A DNA stretch of 64,000 nucleotides from Nannocystis pusilla (lineage in GTDB: Bacteria > Myxococcota_A > Polyangia > Nannocystales > Nannocystaceae): contig NZ_JAIRAU010000031.1 of NCBI RefSeq assembly GCF_020073745.1, forward strand, positions 62,001 through 126,000, given 5' to 3'. The notes under the pieces are model-generated. The model was not told the origin of the DNA, made no database searches, and saw only the letters and a program-made list of their open reading frames with translations. Within the stretch, counting starts at the first letter, position 1. Every line of letters begins with the position of its first letter. The position numbers and the translations under genes were made by a program. Shown here piece after piece: positions 33,948-43,352 of this stretch.

Positions 33948-34715
33948 ATGCGCTTCGCTTTCGCCTTGCTGTCCACTGCACTCGTCGCGCTGGCCGCCTG
34001 TCCGGGCGGCGGCGGCGACACCGACACCGACACCTCGACCGCGAGCGGTCCAGCGACCTCGACCGACGTCACCACCACGAGCGGCGCGACCACGACGACC
34101 GCCACGAACACGACCGCGCCGACCACCGGACCGACCACCGGCGACGAGCCCGTGGCGTGCGAGGACGCGGTGCCGGACGAGGGCACCGCGTGCGCGGTCG
34201 AGGGAGAAATCTGCCAGTTCGAGACCGACCTGTGCATGAAGTTCGTCGGCGCGAAGTGCCAGGAGGGCGCGTGGACGTATTTCGAGAACGTGCCCCCGCC
34301 CGAGTGCGGCGAGGGGGCGTGCGACCCGCCGAACTTCCCGGAGGAGGGCATGACGTGCAGCCCGGAGGGCGCGTCGTGCTCGACCGACTGCTCCGACCAG
34401 TGCTCGTTCTGCAACACCTGGGTCTGCCAGGGCGGCCTGTGGGAGCACTTCGAAGTGTTCCCCGCGCCCTGCCTCGAGTGCGACGCGATCTGCGACTTCG
34501 TGATCGTGCCGATGTGCCCGGGCGGCCCGCCCGACAAGGCGGCCTGCGTCACCGGCTGCGAGGAGAGCAAGGTCGGCGCCTGCAAGGCCGAGTTCTCCGC
34601 GCTGCGGGCCTGCGCCGGCGAGCAGCCGACCTTCACCTGCGACATGTCCGGCCGCCCGATCGTCGCCGGCTGCGAGGACAAGTTCACCGCGTTCTACGAC
34701 TGCTCGATGCCGTGA
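33948..34715 (+). CDS. Cys-rich surface lipoprotein
   Basis: 255 residues. Signal peptide with lipobox LAAC, then a linker of about 45 residues dominated by Thr, Ser and Asp. The mature part has more than 25 cysteines in spaced pairs (GAKCQEGAWTYF, CSTDCSDQCSFCNTWVC, CLECDAICDF, CVTGCEESKVGACK), so it should be a disulfide-rich extracellular fold. Two sub-blocks are alike (QEGAWTYFENVPPPEC and QGGLWEHFEVFPAPC), suggesting an internal duplication. No known domain recognised. Likely exported and lipid-anchored; function unknown. Confidence 0.82.
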   Translation: MRFAFALLSTALVALAACPGGGGDTDTDTSTASGPATSTDVTTTSGATTTTATNTTAPTTGPTTGDEPVACEDAVPDEGTACAVEGEICQFETDLCMKFVGAKCQEGAWTYFENVPPPECGEGACDPPNFPEEGMTCSPEGASCSTDCSDQCSFCNTWVCQGGLWEHFEVFPAPCLECDAICDFVIVPMCPGGPPDKAACVTGCEESKVGACKAEFSALRACAGEQPTFTCDMSGRPIVAGCEDKFTAFYDCSMP

Positions 34716-34735
34716 ACCCGCCGACCCGGCGATAC

Positions 34736-34812
34736 TGTCCTTCAGGTCATATTCGATCGCGCAGCCTGCCGAGCGTGCACCATGACCTTCAGGACATGCG
34801 CAAAAGAGCATG
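34736..34812. repeat. CATG-family inverted repeats between convergent genes
   Basis: Long arms TGTCCTTCAGGTCAT (34736-34750) and ATGACCTTCAGGACA (34782-34796) match at 13 of 15 positions, and a second hairpin CATGC-N8-GCATG (34795-34812) follows. Located 20 bp after the Cys-rich lipoprotein stop and 21 bp before the efflux-operon stop: a plausible shared terminator. Confidence 0.65.
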
Positions 34813-34833
34813 CGATGACGGCCTGCCCGGCCC

Positions 34834-36090
34834 TCACTCGACCCCGCCGACCTCGACCACGCGGCGCACCTCGAGCTCCGCGAGGCGGGCCGCCAGCGCC
34901 AGCTCGAGGTCGCGGAGGTGCATCTCGCGGACGCTGAGGCTGGCGTCGGCCAGCTCGAACGCGCTGAGGCGGCCGTTCTGATAGTTCGCCTGCGCCTGGT
35001 GCAGCAGCGCCTCCGCGGCGTCGCGGCTCATCGCCACGTGGCGCTGCGACGTCTCGTTGCGCCGGCGGGCGACCTCGTGCGCGGCGCGGAGGCGCTGCTC
35101 GGCGGCGACCACCAGCGCCCGGGCCACGCTGTCGGCCGCGCGCGCCTCGGCCCGCGCGCGGTCGATGAAGCCCTGCCCGCGCGACAGGATCGGCAGGGGC
35201 ACGGTCAAGCCGGCGCCGACGTCGACCTGCCCTGGTCCCTGACCGAAGCCCGCCGCGACCCGCAGGCCGATGCCGGGGAACACCTCGCGGCGGGCCACGC
35301 GGACGCTCGCGCGCGCGGCCGCGAGGCGCTCGCTCGCCGCGGCGAGGTCGGGGCGCCCTTCGAGCATCCGCGCCTGCAGCGTCGCCAGCGGCGGCACCTC
35401 GGCGGGGGCGAACACGTCGACGCGAGGCTGCCCGCGCAGCCGCTCCGCCAGCGGGCCCACCGCGACGTCGAGCTGGCCGCGCGCCTCCGACACGTCCGCC
35501 TCGGCGCCGCGGAACGCCGCCTCGGCCGCGGCGACGGCCAGCCCGATCCGCGTCGCGTCGTACTTCGGCGCCACCCCGCCCGCCACCCGGGCGCCGACGA
35601 TGCGCTCGCTCTCCTGCAGGTCCCTGAGCGCGTCGTGGTGGATCTCCGCGGCCCGCAGCGCGCCGGCGAGGCCGAGCATCGCCCGCTCCACCTCGAGCTC
35701 GAGCGCCCGCAACAGCCCCTGATTGTCGCGGGCCACCGCCCGCTCCTCGTGCGACGCCACCTGCCCGCGGGCGCGCGGCGCCGCCGTCACCGGCAGCCAC
35801 TGCGCCACGCCGGCCACCAGCGCGCCGGCGCGGTCGTACGACGTCGAGCGCACGCCCAGGAAGTAGTCGACGTTGACGACCGGGTTCTCCCACAGGCGCG
35901 CCGCCACCCGCGTCGCCGCGGCCGAGTCGGCGCGCGCCGCCGCGAATTCGCGCAGCGGGTGGCCCTCGCGCATCGCCGCGAGCGCCTGGTCGAGCGAGAA
36001 GCCGGGCTCCGCGGCGCTCGTCGCGGCGCGCGGCGGCCCGTCGAGCGTCGGCGGCCCCGCCAGCAGCAGCGCCAGCGCCCACCCGATCAC
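34834..36090 (-). CDS. Outer membrane efflux protein (TolC family) of an HME-RND system
   Basis: 418 residues with an N-terminal signal sequence (VIGWALALLLAGPPTL). Repeated long amphipathic helices with LDQALAAMREGHPLREFAAAR near the start, and RPDLAAASERLAAARASVRVARREVFPGIGL in the middle, are typical of TolC/CzcC family outer-membrane channels; the second half repeats the plan with QANYQNGRLSAFELADASLSV. It forms the trimeric exit duct for the RND pump encoded just upstream. GTG start at 36090 overlaps the pump stop as GTGA. Third gene of a leftward operon; the following palindromes probably terminate it. Confidence 0.9.
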   Translation of the reverse strand: MIGWALALLLAGPPTLDGPPRAATSAAEPGFSLDQALAAMREGHPLREFAAARADSAAATRVAARLWENPVVNVDYFLGVRSTSYDRAGALVAGVAQWLPVTAAPRARGQVASHEERAVARDNQGLLRALELEVERAMLGLAGALRAAEIHHDALRDLQESERIVGARVAGGVAPKYDATRIGLAVAAAEAAFRGAEADVSEARGQLDVAVGPLAERLRGQPRVDVFAPAEVPPLATLQARMLEGRPDLAAASERLAAARASVRVARREVFPGIGLRVAAGFGQGPGQVDVGAGLTVPLPILSRGQGFIDRARAEARAADSVARALVVAAEQRLRAAHEVARRRNETSQRHVAMSRDAAEALLHQAQANYQNGRLSAFELADASLSVREMHLRDLELALAARLAELEVRRVVEVGGVE

Positions 36091-39000
36091 GCGCCACCTC
36101 GCCGCTCGTCGCCGCGGTACAGCAGCGGCAGCAACGCGAGCATCACCGGGGTCGTCAGCAAAAGCCCGGACACGATGGCGATCGCGAACGGCCGCTGCGT
36201 CTCGCTGCCCATCGCGTGGCTGAGGGCCGCCGGCACGAGGCCCAGCAGCGCCAGCGCGGTGGTGAGGAGCACGGGGCGGAGGGCCGCCTGCGCGCCGCGG
36301 ATCGATCCCGACGCCGCGCGTTCGCCGGCCGCGTGATCGATCGCCCCGCACAGCACCACCCCCGACAGCACGACCTGCCCGAGCAAGGCGATGCAGCCGA
36401 CCGCGCTGCTGACCGAGAACAGCTCGCCGGCGGCGCGCAGCCCCGCGATCGCGCCGAGGCAGGCCAGCGGCAGGAACGCGGCGATGACGAGCGTCGGGCG
36501 CAGCCGGCCGAAGTTGAGGAACAGGATCCCGAGGATCGCCGCCAGCGCGACCGGCAGCGACAGCGCGAGCCGGCGCATCGCCCGGTCCTGATTCTTGAAC
36601 TCGCCGCTCCACACCAGCTGGATCCCCTCGGCCGGCGGCAGCTCGGCCACCGCCGCCTGCGCCGCCTTCACCGTGCTGCCGAGGTCGCGCCCGCGGACGT
36701 TGAACTTGACCGCCACGAAGCGCGTGAAGTCCTCGCGCCAGATCGCCGCGCGCCCCGGCGCCATGGCGATCGTCGCCACCTCGCCGAGCGTCACCCCGTC
36801 CTCGGGCCGCGCCAGCATCAGCCGGCGCAGCGCCTCCGGGTCGGCCCGCACCGCGTCGGGCAGGCGCAGGGCCACGCCGTAGCGGCGCTCGTCGTCCCAC
36901 ACCTCGGTGGCCACCGCGCTGCCGAGCGCCACGCGGATGGTCGTCTGCACGTCCTCGACCGCCAGCCCGCGACGGGCCAGCGCCTCGCGGTCGAGCTCGA
37001 TGCGCAGCTGCGGCACGCTGCCGGCCTGGTAGAGCGCCAGGTCGGCGACCCCCGGCACCTCGGCCAGGCGCTCGCGCAGCCCCTCGGCGACCGAGGTCAT
37101 CGCCGCCAGGTCCTGGCCGCGGACCTTCACGACCACCTGGCCGATGATCCCCGAGATCGTCTCGAACACGCGGTCGGTGATCGGCTGCGAGAAGTTGAGC
37201 TCGACCCCCGGGAGGTCGCCGAAGCGCGCGCGCAGCTCGGCCTCGAGGCTGCGGCGCGACGTCCCGTCGCGCCAGCTCGACTCCGGCGCGAGGTTGACGA
37301 AGAACTCGGCGTTGTTGGGCCCCTCCGCCTGGGTCGCGTCCTCCGGGCGGCCGATGTGGGTGAGCACGTCGGTGGCCTCGGGCAGCTCGAGGATCGCCGC
37401 GCGCATCGCCGTCACGTGGCGGCGCGTCTCGTCGAGCGCGATCGTCGAGGGGAACACTGCGGTGATGTAGAACCCGCCCTCGTTGAGCTCGGGCAGGAAC
37501 TCGCTGCCGATGTCGCGCGCGTAGATCCCGAGGCCGACGGTGAGCGCGAGCAGCGACGCCGACGCGGCGCGGCGCAGCGGCAGCAGGCGGGCCAGCAGCG
37601 CCGCGTAGGCGCGCCCGAGCGCCGCCAGCCAGCGCGGCGGCGCCGCGTCGACGCGGCCGCGCAACAGCGCCCGCTCGAGCGCCGGCACCACCAGCGCCGC
37701 CGACAGCAGCGCGCCGATCAGCGCGAACCCGTAGGTGTAGGCCATCGGCGCGAAGATCCGGCCCTCGACCCGCTCGAGCGTGAAGATCGGCAGGAGCGCG
37801 GCGATGATGATCAGCAGCGCCAGCGCGACCGCGCGGGCCACCCCGCCGGCCGCCTCCTCGATCACCGTCGCGCGGTCGCGCTGCGGCTGGTGGTGGATCG
37901 CGTGCAGCGTCGCCTCGACCACCACGATCGCGCCGTCGACCAGGATCCCGAAGTCGATCGCCCCGAGCGAGATCAGGTTGGCCGGCAGGCCCATCCAGCG
38001 CAGGCCGATGAACGCGGTCAGCATCGACAGCGGCACGACCACGCCGACGATCAGCACGCCGCGCCATGTCCGAAGGAACAGGTACACGACCGCCAGGACC
38101 AGCAGCGCGCCCTCGGCCAGGTTCTTGCCGACGGTGCCGAGCGTCGCGTCGACCAGCCAGGTGCGGTCGTAGAACGTCTCGATGCGGACGCCGCGCGGCA
38201 GGATCTCCGCGTTGAGCTGCTCGACCCGCTCGTGCAGCGCCTCCAGCACCACGCTCGGGTTCTCGCCGCGGCGCAGCAGGACGATGCCCTCGACCACCTC
38301 GTCGATCGGCCCGCGGCCGACGCTGCCGCGCCGCGGCGTCGAGCCCTCGACCAGCGTCGCCACGTCGCGCACGCGCACCGGCACGCCGTTCTCCTCGCGC
38401 ACCACCGCCAGCCCGAGGTCGGCCGGCGAGGTCACCGCCCCGAGGCCGCGCACCACGAACTCCTGCGCGCCGATGCCGACGTAGCCGCCGCCGGCGTTGG
38501 CGTTGCTGCGGGCCAGCGCGTGGTGCACCTCGGCCACCGACACGCCCGCGCTGGCGAGCCGCGCCGGGTCGATGCGGACCTGGTACTGGCGCTCGAACCC
38601 GCCGAACGTGACCACGTCGGCGACTCCTTGCACCGCCCGCAGCCGGCGCTCGACCACGAAGTCCTGCAGCGCCCGCAGCTCGCGCAGGCTGCGGTCGCCG
38701 TGCAGCGTGTAGCGGTAGATCTGGCCGACCGGCGTCGCCTGCGGCCCCATCTCCGCCTCTGCCCCTTCGGGCAGCTCCGCCCCGCGCAGGCGGTCGGCGA
38801 CCAGCGTCCGCAGCTCGAAGTCCGACGTCCCCTCCTCGAACGTCAGCGTCACCAGCGACAGCCCGAACACCGACACCGAGCGGAGGTCGATCAGCTTCGG
38901 CGTGCCCGCGAAGGCGCGCTCGAGCTCGAGCGTCACCCGGCGCTCGACCTCCTCCGCCGCCTGTCCGGGGTAGATCCCGACGACCTCGACCATCGGGTCG

Positions 39001-39128
39001 GTGACGTCGGGGAACGCCTCGATCGGCAGCTCGCGCAGGGCCCCCCAGCCGTACAGCGCCAGCAGCAGCGCGCCGACGAGGACGAGCGGCCAGCGGCGGA
39101 CGGCGAGGCGGGTCAGCGCAGCGAACAT
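36087..39128 (-). CDS. Heavy-metal efflux RND transporter (CzcA/CusA type)
   Basis: 1013 residues, twelve membrane segments in the RND pattern (first at 12-30, then a large periplasmic loop, the 330-480 and 840-1000 clusters). N-terminal PIEAFPDVTDPMVEV and the TM4 motif AIDFGILVDGAIVVVE are those of the HME branch, which exports cations such as Co, Zn, Cd, Ni, Cu or Ag by proton antiport, rather than of the drug-exporting HAE branch. The metal cannot be assigned: a CusA-type Met triad is not evident by eye. Between the adaptor gene (6 bp gap) and the outer-membrane gene (GTGA overlap), giving a complete tripartite pump. No metal sensor gene adjoins. Confidence 0.93.
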   Translation of the reverse strand: MFAALTRLAVRRWPLVLVGALLLALYGWGALRELPIEAFPDVTDPMVEVVGIYPGQAAEEVERRVTLELERAFAGTPKLIDLRSVSVFGLSLVTLTFEEGTSDFELRTLVADRLRGAELPEGAEAEMGPQATPVGQIYRYTLHGDRSLRELRALQDFVVERRLRAVQGVADVVTFGGFERQYQVRIDPARLASAGVSVAEVHHALARSNANAGGGYVGIGAQEFVVRGLGAVTSPADLGLAVVREENGVPVRVRDVATLVEGSTPRRGSVGRGPIDEVVEGIVLLRRGENPSVVLEALHERVEQLNAEILPRGVRIETFYDRTWLVDATLGTVGKNLAEGALLVLAVVYLFLRTWRGVLIVGVVVPLSMLTAFIGLRWMGLPANLISLGAIDFGILVDGAIVVVEATLHAIHHQPQRDRATVIEEAAGGVARAVALALLIIIAALLPIFTLERVEGRIFAPMAYTYGFALIGALLSAALVVPALERALLRGRVDAAPPRWLAALGRAYAALLARLLPLRRAASASLLALTVGLGIYARDIGSEFLPELNEGGFYITAVFPSTIALDETRRHVTAMRAAILELPEATDVLTHIGRPEDATQAEGPNNAEFFVNLAPESSWRDGTSRRSLEAELRARFGDLPGVELNFSQPITDRVFETISGIIGQVVVKVRGQDLAAMTSVAEGLRERLAEVPGVADLALYQAGSVPQLRIELDREALARRGLAVEDVQTTIRVALGSAVATEVWDDERRYGVALRLPDAVRADPEALRRLMLARPEDGVTLGEVATIAMAPGRAAIWREDFTRFVAVKFNVRGRDLGSTVKAAQAAVAELPPAEGIQLVWSGEFKNQDRAMRRLALSLPVALAAILGILFLNFGRLRPTLVIAAFLPLACLGAIAGLRAAGELFSVSSAVGCIALLGQVVLSGVVLCGAIDHAAGERAASGSIRGAQAALRPVLLTTALALLGLVPAALSHAMGSETQRPFAIAIVSGLLLTTPVMLALLPLLYRGDERRGGA

Positions 39129-39134
39129 CCGCCC

Positions 39135-40253
39135 TCACAGCAGGCGATCGAGCTCGCTGTCGAGCAGGACCGCGTTCTCGACCACGACCTCGTCGCCCTC
39201 CGCGAGGCCGCCGGTGATCTGCACCCGATCGCCGAGGTTGGCCCCGAGCGACACGACCCGGCGCTCGAGCACGTGGTCGCCGGCCGCGACGAACACGACC
39301 ATCGCGTCGCGGCGCAGCAGCACCGCGCTGCGCGGCACCACCAGCGTGTCGGCGCCTCGCGCCACCGCGCGCACGCGGACGGCCATCTCGGCGCGCAGCC
39401 GCGGCTCGGTCGTCTCGGGCTGGCACACCGCGACCGCCGTCCGCGTCGCGCGGTCGAGCGTCTGCACGACCTGCACGAGCGTGCCGGCGAACCGCTCCGC
39501 GCCGAGCGCGGGGGCGAAGAACGTGCACTCCGCCCCCTCGCGCACCGCCGCCGCGTCGCGCTCGGGGAACGCCGCGGTGGCGATCAGGCGCACGGCGTCG
39601 CCGATCAGGAACGCGGGCTCGACGTCGTCGGGGCTGACGCGCTCGCCCGGGTCGAGCGTGCGCCGCAGCACCTGCCCGGCCGCGCTGGCGCGCAGGACGA
39701 AGCGGTCGGCCCCGCGGTGGTCGGCCTGCACCGCGCGCAGGCCCTCCCGCACCCCGCGCAGCTCGGCCTCGCCGGCCGCCAGCTCGGCCTCGGCCTCGAC
39801 CAGCTCGCGCGGCGAGGCGGCCCCCTGCGCCACGAGCTGGTTGAAGCGCGTGACCGCGTCGCGCCGCGCCGCCAGCGTCGCCGTCAGCCGGCGGACCTCG
39901 CTGCGGAGGCGAGCGACCTCGCCGCTGCGCAAGGTCGCCAGCGCGTCGTCGGGCCGCACGTGCGAGCCCGCCGCGACGTGGACCGCCTCGACGTAGGCGT
40001 CGAACGGCACCCGCACCGCATAGGCCGCGTCCGGCGCGAACTCGAGGCGCCCCAATCCCTCGATCTCCGCCTCCACGTCGCTGCGCTCCGCCCGGACCAG
40101 CTCGAGGCGCTCCCACAGGTCCTCGCGCACCCGCATGCGCCCGTCCGCGGTCGGCGTGTACGCGGGCGCGAGCGTCACCGATTCGCGGGGCGCAGGGGCC
40201 GCGCAGCCCACCGTGACGGCCGCCGCGAGCCAGGGTCCGAAGGCCGAGCGCAT
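39135..40253 (-). CDS. RND efflux periplasmic adaptor (membrane fusion) lipoprotein
   Basis: 372 residues. From ATG 40253 the signal peptide MRSAFGPWLAAAVTVGCAAP ends in a lipobox (VGC), so the adaptor is a lipoprotein of the inner membrane. Lipoyl half-motifs flank a helical hairpin: VPFDAYVEAVHVAAGSHVRP before and LRASAAGQVLRRTLDPGERV after, with the coiled hairpin at about 110-180; a beta-barrel and membrane-proximal domain complete it (VEPAFLIGDA, LVVPRSAVLL, NLGDRVQITGGLAEGDEVV). An earlier GTG at 40271 would add six residues. First gene of the three-gene efflux operon; its promoter lies in the 120 bp up to the palindrome at 40376 and would face the IS array. Confidence 0.9.
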   Translation of the reverse strand: MRSAFGPWLAAAVTVGCAAPAPRESVTLAPAYTPTADGRMRVREDLWERLELVRAERSDVEAEIEGLGRLEFAPDAAYAVRVPFDAYVEAVHVAAGSHVRPDDALATLRSGEVARLRSEVRRLTATLAARRDAVTRFNQLVAQGAASPRELVEAEAELAAGEAELRGVREGLRAVQADHRGADRFVLRASAAGQVLRRTLDPGERVSPDDVEPAFLIGDAVRLIATAAFPERDAAAVREGAECTFFAPALGAERFAGTLVQVVQTLDRATRTAVAVCQPETTEPRLRAEMAVRVRAVARGADTLVVPRSAVLLRRDAMVVFVAAGDHVLERRVVSLGANLGDRVQITGGLAEGDEVVVENAVLLDSELDRLL

Positions 40254-40375
40254 CGACCGTGACCATGACACCCCGCCCGGTCAAACACCGTTAATCCGGG
40301 GTTACTTCCTTGCAAGGCGGACCCCCGGGCGTACTGGAGGATATTCGCCCCCCGGACGGCGCCGAGCGAGGCAGC

Positions 40376-40398
40376 CATGTCATCTCTATCAGGACATG
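40376..40398. repeat. CATG-core inverted repeat abutting the IS110 array
   Basis: Arms CATGTC and GACATG around 11 bases, inside GGACATGCT. The first IS110 copy starts at 40401, two bases beyond this repeat, so the element has inserted at the edge of a family member. Confidence 0.7.
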
Positions 40399-40491
40399 CT
40401 CTCTCAAGAAACGGCCCTCTCCGCGCGGCCTGGGCCTGGGTTCACGGGACGTCTGTTCCTCGCGCGGCCCAGGCTTTGCGGAGCGGGGTCG

Positions 40492-41715
40492 TCAGGCCGC
40501 CGGGCGCATCTCGACCTCGTAGCCGAGGTCGCGGATGCGGCGAACGAGGCGGGACGCAGCGCGCTCGCGGTCGTGGCGGTTGAAATGTTCGGCGCCGAGG
40601 TCGCGGTAAGGTTCACCGTCACGGAGCATCCCGTGGACCGCAGTGAGGATCGCGGCGGCGACGGCGGCGATCGCCTTCTTTTTGCCCTGCCGCGCTCGGA
40701 CGCGGTGAAAGAGCGCGCAGAGGTAACCTTCCTTGCGGATGCCGGACCATGCGCTCTGGATGAGCATCGTCTTGAGCCACGCGTTACCCTTGCGCATACG
40801 GTTGGAGCGGCGCTTGCCGGCGCTCTCGTCCATGCGGGGGCACAGGCCTGCCCACGAGCGCAGATGGCCTGCGGAGCGGAAGCGGCTCATATCGACGCCG
40901 ACCTCGGCGATGATGGTCTGCGCGGCCGTCGGTCCGACTCCAGGGATCGTCTGGAGTAGCTCGACGGCCTTAGCAAAAGGGCGGAGCTCTTCCTCGATCC
41001 GCTTCTCGAGTTCGGCGATCGATGCCTGCAGCGAGTCGATGAGCCGGAGGTGCGTCGAGATCAGCATGCGGTGATGATCGCGCACACGACCCCGGAGCGC
41101 CTCCATGAGCTTGCCGCGCTTGCCCTTCAGCGTCCCGCGGGCGAGGCCGGCGAGCTTCACGGGATCGGACTCGCCCGCGACCATCGCCTCGAGCATCGCC
41201 CGCCCGCTCTTGCCCAGAATGTTGGAGGCGACCGAGGCAAGCTTGATGTTGCAGGTCTCCAACACCTTCTGGATCCGCTGTGTATGCTCGACGACCTCGC
41301 GCGAGAGCTGCTTGCGCGTCCGGGTCAGATCCCGCAGATCCGCGATCGGCTCGGGTGGCACGAAGCTCGCACGCACAAGCCCGTGCGCGATCAAGTCCGC
41401 GAGCCACATCGCGTCGTTCATGTCGGTCTTGCGACCAGGCACGTTGCGAACCTCGTGCGCGTTCGCCAGCACCAGTTCGACACGACCCGCGAGGAGTTGC
41501 CAGACAGGCTTCCAGTACACGCCGGTCGCTTCGATGACTGCGACCGTACAGCCGCTGTCCTCGAGCCAGTCCCCCAGCCGAATCAGCTCCGAGGTCATCG
41601 TGCCGAAGGTCCGGACCTCCCTGTCGACCTTGTTGCCCTTCATTCGTCGCACGCAGACAACGATGCTGTCCTTGTGGACATCCATGCCCGCACAAGTCCC
41701 GTACATCACTTCCAT
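40492..41715 (-). CDS. IS110-family transposase, copy 1
   Basis: 407 residues. RuvC-like DEDD N-terminal domain: Asp12 in GMDVHKDSI, Glu62 in VIEATGVYW, Asp98 and Asp101 in KTDMNDAMWLADL. A coiled coil (about 160-240) follows, then the Transposase_20 domain from LLQTIPGVGPTAAQTI, containing the Ser-bearing segment DESAGKRRSNRMRKGN where the catalytic serine is expected. IS110 recombinases use a bridge RNA to choose donor and target and work through a circular intermediate. GGAGG lies six bases before the ATG. Intact and identical in all three copies. Confidence 0.95.
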   Translation of the reverse strand: MEVMYGTCAGMDVHKDSIVVCVRRMKGNKVDREVRTFGTMTSELIRLGDWLEDSGCTVAVIEATGVYWKPVWQLLAGRVELVLANAHEVRNVPGRKTDMNDAMWLADLIAHGLVRASFVPPEPIADLRDLTRTRKQLSREVVEHTQRIQKVLETCNIKLASVASNILGKSGRAMLEAMVAGESDPVKLAGLARGTLKGKRGKLMEALRGRVRDHHRMLISTHLRLIDSLQASIAELEKRIEEELRPFAKAVELLQTIPGVGPTAAQTIIAEVGVDMSRFRSAGHLRSWAGLCPRMDESAGKRRSNRMRKGNAWLKTMLIQSAWSGIRKEGYLCALFHRVRARQGKKKAIAAVAAAILTAVHGMLRDGEPYRDLGAEHFNRHDRERAASRLVRRIRDLGYEVEMRPAA

Positions 41716-42037
41716 GGCGATCCTCCGTGAAGAACGCCGGCATGAGGGCCCCTAACTCGAAGTCTCTCAAACGCGCTCCAGGAGGTCCAAGGACCTCCTG
41801 CTCGCAACCAAGGGTGCTCACGGGCCCTCCGGTCCAACTCAGAAACGGGCTCACCCTGCACCAGTGCGTGAACGACCTCTGCGCCGGCATTCGCGGCGAA
41901 AATACTCCCTCGCGCGAAATCGCGCAACACCCGCCAAGACCTCCCCACGGGGGCCCAGGGCCGTTTCATCCCCGCGGGTCGGCGCCAGCCGGTGGGAAAC
42001 TCAGAAGCATGTCACTCGCTGCGACCTCGCCGTGCGG
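41716..42037 (-). ncRNA. Putative bridge RNA region, copy 1
   Basis: Long non-coding end upstream of the transposase, where IS110-group elements encode their bridge RNA. It contains a perfect hairpin with arms CAGGAGGTCC and GGACCTCCTG around AA (41779-41800) and a second GC-rich stem near CCCCACGGGGG (41944-41954). Target- and donor-binding loops not assigned. Confidence 0.45.
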
Positions 42038-42128
42038 CTCTCAAGAAACGGCCCTCTCCGCGCGGCCTGGGCCTGGGTTCACGGGACGTCTGTTCCTCGC
42101 GCGGCCCAGGCTTTGCGGAGCGGGGTCG

Positions 42129-43352
42129 TCAGGCCGCCGGGCGCATCTCGACCTCGTAGCCGAGGTCGCGGATGCGGCGAACGAGGCGGGACGCAGCGCG
42201 CTCGCGGTCGTGGCGGTTGAAATGTTCGGCGCCGAGGTCGCGGTAAGGTTCACCGTCACGGAGCATCCCGTGGACCGCAGTGAGGATCGCGGCGGCGACG
42301 GCGGCGATCGCCTTCTTTTTGCCCTGCCGCGCTCGGACGCGGTGAAAGAGCGCGCAGAGGTAACCTTCCTTGCGGATGCCGGACCATGCGCTCTGGATGA
42401 GCATCGTCTTGAGCCACGCGTTACCCTTGCGCATACGGTTGGAGCGGCGCTTGCCGGCGCTCTCGTCCATGCGGGGGCACAGGCCTGCCCACGAGCGCAG
42501 ATGGCCTGCGGAGCGGAAGCGGCTCATATCGACGCCGACCTCGGCGATGATGGTCTGCGCGGCCGTCGGTCCGACTCCAGGGATCGTCTGGAGTAGCTCG
42601 ACGGCCTTAGCAAAAGGGCGGAGCTCTTCCTCGATCCGCTTCTCGAGTTCGGCGATCGATGCCTGCAGCGAGTCGATGAGCCGGAGGTGCGTCGAGATCA
42701 GCATGCGGTGATGATCGCGCACACGACCCCGGAGCGCCTCCATGAGCTTGCCGCGCTTGCCCTTCAGCGTCCCGCGGGCGAGGCCGGCGAGCTTCACGGG
42801 ATCGGACTCGCCCGCGACCATCGCCTCGAGCATCGCCCGCCCGCTCTTGCCCAGAATGTTGGAGGCGACCGAGGCAAGCTTGATGTTGCAGGTCTCCAAC
42901 ACCTTCTGGATCCGCTGTGTATGCTCGACGACCTCGCGCGAGAGCTGCTTGCGCGTCCGGGTCAGATCCCGCAGATCCGCGATCGGCTCGGGTGGCACGA
43001 AGCTCGCACGCACAAGCCCGTGCGCGATCAAGTCCGCGAGCCACATCGCGTCGTTCATGTCGGTCTTGCGACCAGGCACGTTGCGAACCTCGTGCGCGTT
43101 CGCCAGCACCAGTTCGACACGACCCGCGAGGAGTTGCCAGACAGGCTTCCAGTACACGCCGGTCGCTTCGATGACTGCGACCGTACAGCCGCTGTCCTCG
43201 AGCCAGTCCCCCAGCCGAATCAGCTCCGAGGTCATCGTGCCGAAGGTCCGGACCTCCCTGTCGACCTTGTTGCCCTTCATTCGTCGCACGCAGACAACGA
43301 TGCTGTCCTTGTGGACATCCATGCCCGCACAAGTCCCGTACATCACTTCCAT
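42129..43352 (-). CDS. IS110-family transposase, copy 2
   Basis: Protein identical to copy 1 over all 407 residues, with the same DEDD and Ser motifs. Being downstream of a full right-end/left-end junction, it could be expressed from the hybrid promoter that IS110-type elements build when circularised. Confidence 0.95.
   Translation of the reverse strand: MEVMYGTCAGMDVHKDSIVVCVRRMKGNKVDREVRTFGTMTSELIRLGDWLEDSGCTVAVIEATGVYWKPVWQLLAGRVELVLANAHEVRNVPGRKTDMNDAMWLADLIAHGLVRASFVPPEPIADLRDLTRTRKQLSREVVEHTQRIQKVLETCNIKLASVASNILGKSGRAMLEAMVAGESDPVKLAGLARGTLKGKRGKLMEALRGRVRDHHRMLISTHLRLIDSLQASIAELEKRIEEELRPFAKAVELLQTIPGVGPTAAQTIIAEVGVDMSRFRSAGHLRSWAGLCPRMDESAGKRRSNRMRKGNAWLKTMLIQSAWSGIRKEGYLCALFHRVRARQGKKKAIAAVAAAILTAVHGMLRDGEPYRDLGAEHFNRHDRERAASRLVRRIRDLGYEVEMRPAA

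Larger units (their letters stand above)
40401..42037 (-). mobile_element. IS110-family insertion sequence, copy 1 of 3
   Basis: A 1,637-bp unit with the transposase on the minus strand. It has no terminal inverted repeats and no target duplication beyond a shared CT, as expected for IS110. The short 91-bp end (40401-40491) follows the transposase and the long 322-bp non-coding end (41716-42037) precedes it, the IS110-group rather than IS1111-group layout. The unit begins CTCTCAAGAA and ends CCGTGCGG. Left flank is the CATG palindrome upstream of the efflux operon. Confidence 0.92.

Noticed and set aside
34834..40284. Very long open frames on both strands across the efflux operon
   Set aside because: The plus-strand frame is a shadow of the RND genes. 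On the minus strand the long frame coincides with the TolC gene only in its last 419 codons and is out of frame with the RND gene before that.
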